Origin: Bryobacterales bacterium
GTDB lineage: Bacteria; Acidobacteriota; Terriglobia; Bryobacterales; UBA6623
NCBI GenBank assembly: GCA_028819575.1
Contig: JAPPLB010000014.1
Coordinates: forward strand, 1-48,465
Reading direction: 5' to 3'
DNA: 48,465 bases
Under the pieces are notes generated by a model. It was not told the DNA's origin and made no database searches. It saw nothing but the letters and a program-made list of their open reading frames with translations. Below, piece after piece: positions 43,451-48,465 of the stretch. The position numbers and the translations under genes were made by a program. Numbering within the stretch: the first letter of the stretch is position 1; each line of letters starts with the position of its first letter.

Positions 43451-44176
43451 CTACCTGCTTGCAAGCACTTCGGCGAGGTGCATTGTGCGGACCGGGAGCC
43501 CTCTACGGCGCAGACCGCCCTCGATGTGCATCAGGCAACTGGCATCAAGGCCGACAACGCTGCTCGCCCCGGTGGCGACAATCGATTGAATCTTGCCATC
43601 GAGCATGTCACTCGAAAGTTCGCTCAGCTTCACCGAGAAAGTACCACCGAATCCGCAGCACTCCTCGACTCGCTTCATCTCACGCAGTTCGAGACCCCGG
43701 ACGTTTTTCAGAAGCCTGCGCGGTGCGGACTTGATACCGAGCTCTCGCAGGGCGTGACAGGAGTCGTGAAAAGTGACGACCTCTTCGTAACACGCGCCGA
43801 CGTCGTCAACCTGCGCCACCGACGTCAGGAACTCGGTGAACTCGTAAACCCGTGTGCCGAGTTCGGATGCCGCTTTTTGTGCGCCGGAGTCCCTGTGAAA
43901 CAGATCGGCGAAGTGGTGGCGGATCATCGAGCTGCACGAGCCCGACGGGACGATGATGTGATCGGCGTCTTCGAATGTCTTCAGAAAGTAGCGAGCGACT
44001 TCACGGGCCTCGCTCGTGAAACCCGAATTGAACGCGGGCTGTCCGCAGCATGTCTGATCCCGGCGAAATTCGCACTCGTACCCTATACGCTCCAGGACGT
44101 CGGCCATAGCGAGTCCGATGCGCGGAAAGAATTGATCAACGAGACAGGTGACGAACAGCGAGACGCGCGTGCTCAT
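43451..44176 (-). CDS. lutA: Lactate utilisation CCG-domain protein LutA
   Basis: The 241-aa protein belongs to the cysteine-rich heterodisulfide reductase-like CCG family. Two CCG motifs are present, TCCGQPAFNSG (42-52) and ECCGFGGTFSVK in the second half, which bind a non-canonical 4Fe-4S cluster in relatives. It starts the lutABC operon. The ATG at 44176 (MSTRVSLFVTCLVDQ) was preferred; a start at 44203 would add nine residues. No LutR/GntR regulator is adjacent. Confidence 0.92.
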   Translation of the reverse strand: MSTRVSLFVTCLVDQFFPRIGLAMADVLERIGYECEFRRDQTCCGQPAFNSGFTSEAREVARYFLKTFEDADHIIVPSGSCSSMIRHHFADLFHRDSGAQKAASELGTRVYEFTEFLTSVAQVDDVGACYEEVVTFHDSCHALRELGIKSAPRRLLKNVRGLELREMKRVEECCGFGGTFSVKLSELSSDMLDGKIQSIVATGASSVVGLDASCLMHIEGGLRRRGLPVRTMHLAEVLASR

Positions 44177-44400
44177 GAAGCGCTCAAGGGCGATGGGGAG
44201 CATTGTAGCGCAACACCGTGAAGGCTCGGTTTCCGCAGTTCCGGTGTTCTCATGACCGGCTTAGGGAGCTTCTTGGGAGACGGTGCGCAATACACGTTAC
44301 ACAGAATACGAGTCGCCAAGGGACAGAGCGTCCTCTACCTGCACAATGGCGCGCAATGGCGCAAGCTGTCTCGCTATACTAGTCCTCCAGGAGTTACCCG

Positions 44401-44850
44401 ATGACCTGCCGATTCCCAGTAGCCCTGTTGTTCGCCTTGATGCTGGTTTTGCCGGGTTGCTCCAGCCAAGCGGACGGGGAGCCCGACAACACCAGCGGTC
44501 ACCAAGAGCCAGCAGAAGTCGCGGAAGCGAAGCGTTTCGACCCCGCCGATCTCAAGAGCCGCCTCGACGGTGGAGAGAATGTCTATCTCCTCGATGTCCG
44601 CCGCCCCGACGAGCTCGTCGAGCACGGTGCGATCGAAGGCTATGTAAACATCCCGATCGACGAGTTGGAAGGCCGCATCTCCGAGATCCCCAAGGACGGC
44701 AAAGTGGTCATCTACTGCATGCGCGGCGGGCGCGCCGGGCGCGGAGCCGAGTTGCTGACCAAAAACGGTCATAGCGGCGTCGAATTCGGGGGCATTACCG
44801 AATGGAAAGAGGCGGGCTATCCGGTGGTGCAGCCGCAAAGCTCGGAATAG
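44401..44850 (+). CDS. Rhodanese-domain lipoprotein
   Basis: The 149-aa product has a lipoprotein signal (LFALMLVLPGC, lipid on Cys20), a flexible Glu/Ala-rich linker, and a single rhodanese domain (about 45-145). The active-site loop is YCMRGGRAGRG with nucleophile Cys106. It is therefore anchored in the membrane facing the periplasm and could transfer or scavenge sulfane sulfur. AGGAG lies seven bases before the ATG, and TATACT at 44375-44380 could be the -10. It is divergent from lutABC. The substrate is unknown. Confidence 0.88.
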   Translation: MTCRFPVALLFALMLVLPGCSSQADGEPDNTSGHQEPAEVAEAKRFDPADLKSRLDGGENVYLLDVRRPDELVEHGAIEGYVNIPIDELEGRISEIPKDGKVVIYCMRGGRAGRGAELLTKNGHSGVEFGGITEWKEAGYPVVQPQSSE

Positions 44851-45149
44851 ACAAGCAACTCCTCCGCATCAAGGGTCGCTTCCTGCATCCGCGCCAACAA
44901 TGATCTGCTTGGGAATGATCCTCCTGATCCTTGTCCCAGTGCGGCTGCAGGTTCAGCAGAAGATCGCGGCTGTGACGGGCAATTCTCTCACCGCCGGCGT
45001 GCGATAAGGCCCTGATGTACTTCCGCGGCTCCAATCACCGACTTGTGGAAACCGGTTCCGCAGGCGTCGGAGAGGCGGATGCCGAGCGCGAGGATTGCCT
45101 GGGTTTTAATGGTCATCCACCGCGACCTTTGTTGGCAGATATCGAACGA
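44851..45149. other. Region upstream of dapF with possible gene fragments
   Basis: No intact gene is seen. On the minus strand two frames read like protein pieces (AILALGIRLSDACGTGFHK near 45060-45110 and IRALSHAGGERIARHSRDLL near 44970-45020), which could be the remains of one gene split by a frameshift. I cannot identify it. Confidence 0.3.
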
Positions 45150-45155
45150 TACAAT
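45150..45155 (+). promoter_or_regulatory. Candidate -10 box of dapF
   Basis: TACAAT is a good -10 match 22 bases before the ATG. The only -35 candidate is a poor TTTGTT at 45128-45133 (16-base spacer). Confidence 0.3.
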
Positions 45156-45177
45156 CGGATCTTCGACCGATAGTGCC

Positions 45178-46020
45178 ATGACGTTAGCATTCACCAAATG
45201 CCAAGCGGCCGGAAACGACTTTCTCGTTGTCAGTTGGAGCGATCTGGATCAGCTTGGACTTACTGAAAGCGATCTGCCTGAACTGGCGCGATCGATGTGT
45301 GACCGCCGTCAAGGGGTGGGTGCGGACGGTCTCGAAGTGATTGGCGCGCCGGGCATCGACCTCGGCGATGCCGACGCTTCGCTGCGCATCTTCAACTCCG
45401 ACGGCAGCGAAGCAGAGATTTCAGGGAACGGCACGCGCTGCGTGGCCGCCGCGTTGCAATACGAAGCTTCATCCGGTGAGTCATTGCGTATCGCGACCCG
45501 AGCCGGCTTGAAGGTTCTGCGGGTCATCGAGCGGCGCGGGCGCAAGTTCATCTTCGATATGACGATGGGCACACCGTCCTACGACCCTCGGGACGTGGAG
45601 TGCAGGATCGATACGAGTCTCGGCACTCGTACGGTTACGGTGTTGAATGTGGGTAATCCGCAATGCGTGCTGTTTGTCGAAGACTTCGATTTTGACTGGC
45701 GGTCTCTGGGAAAGATGATCGAGAATCACTCTCGCTTTCCGGCTCGGACGAACGTCTCGTTCGTCCGGTTCAGCGATGCTCACGAGATCGATGTGAAGTT
45801 TTGGGAACGCGGCGCGGGGGAAACTCTCAGCTCCGGAACCGGATCAACGGGTGCGGCGGTCGCGGCGATTCTCTCCGGCAAGGCATCGAGTCCGGTGCGC
45901 GTCGTCACGCCTGCGGGTGACCTCATCGTCACCTGGGACGGCGGAGACGTCACGATCCGAGGACCCGCCGAGATCGTGGCCCAGGGCGGCTACTACGGGT
46001 ATCCGGCGGTCATCCCGTGA
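45178..46020 (+). CDS. dapF: Diaminopimelate epimerase (variant active site)
   Basis: The 280-aa protein has the DapF fold of two similar halves. It should interconvert LL- and meso-diaminopimelate for lysine and peptidoglycan. The first catalytic cysteine, Cys88 in SGNGTRC, is present, as are FNSDGSEAE (72-80), the NVGNPQC block, and the ERGAGET loop. The second catalytic cysteine, normally in ETxACGTG, is replaced: the motif reads ETLSSGTG, with Ser219 at the Cys position. This could mean altered activity or a lineage-specific variant. The ATG at 45178 begins the conserved N-terminus (TKCQAAGNDF); the open frame upstream lacks homology. Confidence 0.88.
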   Translation: MTLAFTKCQAAGNDFLVVSWSDLDQLGLTESDLPELARSMCDRRQGVGADGLEVIGAPGIDLGDADASLRIFNSDGSEAEISGNGTRCVAAALQYEASSGESLRIATRAGLKVLRVIERRGRKFIFDMTMGTPSYDPRDVECRIDTSLGTRTVTVLNVGNPQCVLFVEDFDFDWRSLGKMIENHSRFPARTNVSFVRFSDAHEIDVKFWERGAGETLSSGTGSTGAAVAAILSGKASSPVRVVTPAGDLIVTWDGGDVTIRGPAEIVAQGGYYGYPAVIP

Positions 46021-46126
46021 GGCGCTGTCGGCCGCCCATTGAACCGGGATGCGAGGCGGCGATTCGTTACAGCATTCACCGCACTTGGCGGAGATTTGGA
46101 GGCGGGTGCGCTATGGTAGGTTTGTC

Positions 46127-47086
46127 GTGCACTTGCCCTCTCTACGCACCGCCACGTCCCTGACTTTGACACTGCTGTTGGCCGGTTGCTCGATCAAGAA
46201 GTATGCGATCAACACCGTGGGCGATGCGCTCGCGGAAGGCAACTCGGTTTATGAGACGGACGAGGATATCGAGCTCGTCGGCGAAGCCTTGCCTTTCGGC
46301 CTGAAGCTCGTCGAGAGCCTGCTGCAGGAGTCACCCTACCATCGCGGTTTGCTGCTGACGGCGACGCGCGGGTTCGTACTGTACTCCTACGCCTACGTGG
46401 ACTATCCGGCGCAAGTCGCGGCGGACGAGGACATCGGGAAAGCTCGCAAGCTACGCATGCGCGCCCACAAGCTCTACCTGCGTGCTCTCGGTTACGGCTT
46501 GCGGGGAATGGAGACTTCCTATCCCGGACTGGGGACGCGGCTCACAGCGGATCCTGCAGCCGCGGTCAGCGTGATCGAGAACAGCAAGAAGAAGCAGCAG
46601 GACTTGCCCTTTCTCTATTGGACGGCGGCGGCGCTCGGATCGGCGATTTCGGTGTCCAGGAATGATGCCGCCATGCTGGCGCGCATCCCGGAAGTAGAGG
46701 CGATGCTGGACCGGGCACTCGAACTGGACGAGACATGGGACAACGGCTCTCTCCATGAGTTCCAGGTCACGTTGGCTGCCGCCAAGCCGGGAACTCCGGA
46801 TGAAGCAACCGTCCGTCAACACTTCGAGCGGGCGCTCGCACTGTCCGAAGGCCGCCGGGGCGGGCTCTACGTTGCGCTCGCACAGGCCGTATCGATCCCG
46901 TATCAGAAGCGCTCGGAATTCACGGCGCTCCTCAAGAAGGCGCTGGCCATCGACCCGGACGAGAACGAGGAATACCGCCTCGTGAATCTGCTTGCGCAAC
47001 GGCAAGCACGGCGGCTGCTCTCCCAGACGGATGAGCTATTCTTTGAAGAAGAAGGCTCCGCCGACTCCTCAGTAGACAGCCCCTGA
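46127..47086 (+). CDS. TatT-type lipoprotein of a TRAP transporter
   Basis: The 319-aa protein matches the TatT family, the tetratricopeptide-like partner of periplasmic TRAP substrate-binding proteins first described in Treponema. It is a lipoprotein (LTLLLAGCSIKK, lipid on Cys about residue 21). Helical repeats cover most of the chain, with the typical NTVGDALAEGNSVYETDEDIELV segment directly after the lipid and LPFLYWTAAALGSAISV in the middle. The GTG start at 46127 is chosen because it begins the signal; the frame is open to 46049. TATGGT ends nine bases before it. The stop overlaps the next start as TGATG. It is expected to form trimers that cradle TatP; ligand unknown. Confidence 0.88.
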   Translation: MHLPSLRTATSLTLTLLLAGCSIKKYAINTVGDALAEGNSVYETDEDIELVGEALPFGLKLVESLLQESPYHRGLLLTATRGFVLYSYAYVDYPAQVAADEDIGKARKLRMRAHKLYLRALGYGLRGMETSYPGLGTRLTADPAAAVSVIENSKKKQQDLPFLYWTAAALGSAISVSRNDAAMLARIPEVEAMLDRALELDETWDNGSLHEFQVTLAAAKPGTPDEATVRQHFERALALSEGRRGGLYVALAQAVSIPYQKRSEFTALLKKALAIDPDENEEYRLVNLLAQRQARRLLSQTDELFFEEEGSADSSVDSP

Positions 47087-48105
47087 TGGCCCACGTCACG
47101 CGCCGCTCTCTCGTCCGGCTACCGCTCTATTTCACAGCCGGCTCCCTCACGACTCTCTTCGGACAGAGCGTACTCATCAAGCTCGGTACAGGCGCACCGA
47201 AGGGATCGAGCTGGCATGACGCCCTCAACCAAATGAAGCAGGATTGGGCGCGAATCTCGAACGGCGCCATCAGGGTGAACATCTATGCCGGTGGGGTCGC
47301 CGGCGACGACACCGAGCTGGTCCGCAAAATCCAGAGGCGAGGTTTGGACGCGATCGGCATATCGGGCCTCGGCTTGTCGCGGATCGAGCCGGGCGTCAAC
47401 TGCCTGAACATCCCGATGATGGTCGAATCCTACGAAGAGTTCGATCACATCCGGGAGAAGATGACGCCGCTCATCGAGAAACGCATCGAGAGCAAAGGCT
47501 TCCGCATTCTCAACTGGACTGACATCGGTTGGGTGCATTTCTTCACGAAGACTCCGGCGAAGACATTGGATGACATCCGCCAGCTCAAACTGTGGATTTC
47601 GACCGGAGACCCCCATACAGAGAAACTCTATAAGCAGTTAGGGTTCCGCGTCGTGCCCTTGCCCGTTACGGACGTTCTGACCTCCCTGCAGACCGGGCTG
47701 ATCGAAGCTTTTCAGGCGCCTCCGCTGTTCGCGATGCTGGAGCGATCCTTCGAAGCCGTGAACAACATGATCGACATGCGCTGGGCTCCGCTAGTGGGCG
47801 CGACGATCATCAGCGACCGGGCATGGCAACGGATTCCCGAGGACATCCGGCCGCAAATGCTGACAGCCGCGAGAAAGGCGGGGGATCAGATGCGGGACGA
47901 AATCCGCTCCCTGGACCGCGATGCCATCGTGCAGATGAAGCAGCGCGGTCTAAACGTTATCGAACCCGACGCGGCAACGATGGCGGACTGGCGGCGGCAA
48001 GCCGAGGATGCCTATCCCACTTTACGCGGTACGATGGTGCCCGAAGATCTCTTCGATGAGGTCAAACGCCACCGAGATGCCTACCGCGCCAGTAAATCCT
48101 CATAG
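47086..48105 (+). CDS. TRAP transporter substrate-binding protein (DctP/TatP type)
   Basis: The 339-aa periplasmic protein has an N-terminal export signal with an RR pair (RRSLVRLPLYFTAGSLTTLFG). It carries the DctP fold: LIKLGTGAPKGSSWHDALNQM at the mature start, VNIYAGGVAGDD, LKLWISTGDPHTEKLYKQLG, and the hinge LTSLQTGLIEAFQAPP. The conserved Arg that grips a carboxylate in most members appears to be replaced in the KLWISTGD region, where R is usual. This is common in the TatP subgroup and fits ligands other than simple organic acids. It is coupled to tatT by a one-base overlap. The membrane subunits that should complete the transporter are not seen before the window ends. Confidence 0.9.
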   Translation: MAHVTRRSLVRLPLYFTAGSLTTLFGQSVLIKLGTGAPKGSSWHDALNQMKQDWARISNGAIRVNIYAGGVAGDDTELVRKIQRRGLDAIGISGLGLSRIEPGVNCLNIPMMVESYEEFDHIREKMTPLIEKRIESKGFRILNWTDIGWVHFFTKTPAKTLDDIRQLKLWISTGDPHTEKLYKQLGFRVVPLPVTDVLTSLQTGLIEAFQAPPLFAMLERSFEAVNNMIDMRWAPLVGATIISDRAWQRIPEDIRPQMLTAARKAGDQMRDEIRSLDRDAIVQMKQRGLNVIEPDAATMADWRRQAEDAYPTLRGTMVPEDLFDEVKRHRDAYRASKSS

Positions 48106-48144
48106 CCGAAAAAACAAGGACGGTTCGGGATCGTACCGGCCTCC

Positions 48145-48408
48145 AGCAGCCCGTGGTAAAAGTCACGCGGGCGGCGTTACGCGCCCCGGGGCCGATGGCA
48201 TAACGCTTGGACGCTCCAGGAACCCGGGTCCGCGCTCTTCACGCAGCCGAGCGGGAGTGGCGCGTAACCCTTTGGGCGACGGACATTTGCGGTCGTCGGC
48301 TTTGTCGTTCGTCGGAGGAGATCACCTGGATCGCCATCCTCCTCACTCCGCGCCGAGCGACCACAGGAGCCCGCCGCGCCTTCCACGGGACTTTTACCAC
48401 GGGCTGCT
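48145..48408 (+). repeat. Family A element, copy A2 (264-bp MITE-like repeat)
   Basis: Perfect 20-bp terminal inverted repeats (AGCAGCCCGTGGTAAAAGTC and its complement) enclose a 264-bp element identical in length to A1 and in the same orientation. It lies 39 bases after tatP. Its right end touches the first base of repeat B4. The minus-strand frame running through it is shared with A1 but looks like a shadow of element conservation, not a gene. Confidence 0.85.
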
Positions 48409-48465
48409 AACCTGCATTTCTCACCACCCGACGGTCGAAGCACGCCATACGACCGCCAGGACTTC
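48409..48465 (-). repeat. Family B repeat, partial reversed copy B4
   Basis: AACCTGCATTTCTCACCACC followed by cgacg is the reverse complement of the right end of B3 (ggtggtgagcaatgcaggtt) and B1. The copy runs off the window edge, so only its right-end part is seen, in inverted orientation. Confidence 0.65.

Noticed and set aside
44988..45197. 69-aa minus-strand frame upstream of dapF
   Set aside because: Protein-like in part but overlaps the dapF start and promoter; no family recognised; kept only as a possible fragment in the gap note.

Overview
The window is high-GC bacterial DNA that most likely comes from the phylum Acidobacteriota, near Bryobacterales/Solibacteres. The best evidence is a secreted protein ending in the Solibacter-type C-terminal domain (38258-41332), a carboxypeptidase-regulatory-like TonB receptor (13858-17109), a DUF1592/DUF1552 pair, and the general gene content. 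Taxonomy is inference. I found no rRNA, tRNA, CRISPR array, intact transposase or phage gene.

Layout. 1-5 kb: a Wzm/Wzt O-antigen ABC exporter whose ATPase carries a C-terminal glycan-binding domain, overlapping a two-domain glycosyltransferase. 5-17 kb: an envelope region with a small secreted protein, a c-type cytochrome-like DUF1592 protein overlapping a DUF1552 protein, an ankyrin protein, a secreted protein and a large TonB-dependent receptor. 17-21.5 kb (minus strand): MFS transporter, def, fmt, argJ and a small Tat-exported protein. 21.6-30 kb (plus): a class III aminotransferase, the archease/RtcB RNA-repair pair, deoC, a GAF-GAF-PP2C phosphatase, lysA and miaA. 30-33.7 kb (minus): dxr, rseP, an OmpH/Skp chaperone and a small membrane protein, which is a classical isoprenoid/envelope-biogenesis cluster. 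34-41 kb is accessory: a TrmB-type regulator, a decayed gene, a Vps62-like secreted protein and a 1024-aa HExxH protein. 41-44 kb: lutABC lactate oxidation. 44-48 kb: a rhodanese lipoprotein, dapF, and the TatT and TatP components of a TRAP transporter.

Two families of small repeats are scattered through the window. Family A is a 264-bp element with 20-bp terminal inverted repeats (33813-34076 and 48145-48408; about 90% identical by hand count, no gaps). Family B is a 190-270-bp element with inverted ends around ATTTCTCACC and an internal heptamer array of the CACGAAA/CACGAGT/CACGAAT type (52-240, 5025-5291, 10495-10730, a fragment at 6412-6456 and a reversed partial copy from 48409). The B ends touch coding sequence: one supplies the apparent ATG and ribosome-binding site of the ankyrin gene, and another supplies two bases of the stop codon of the gene at 5290. 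At the right edge an A element abuts a B element with no spacer.

Other points worth attention are a diaminopimelate epimerase whose second catalytic cysteine is serine, several genes whose -10 box sits only 6-9 bases before the start codon (probable leaderless transcripts), a ten-C run inside miaA, and a TRAP transporter whose membrane subunits are not in view.
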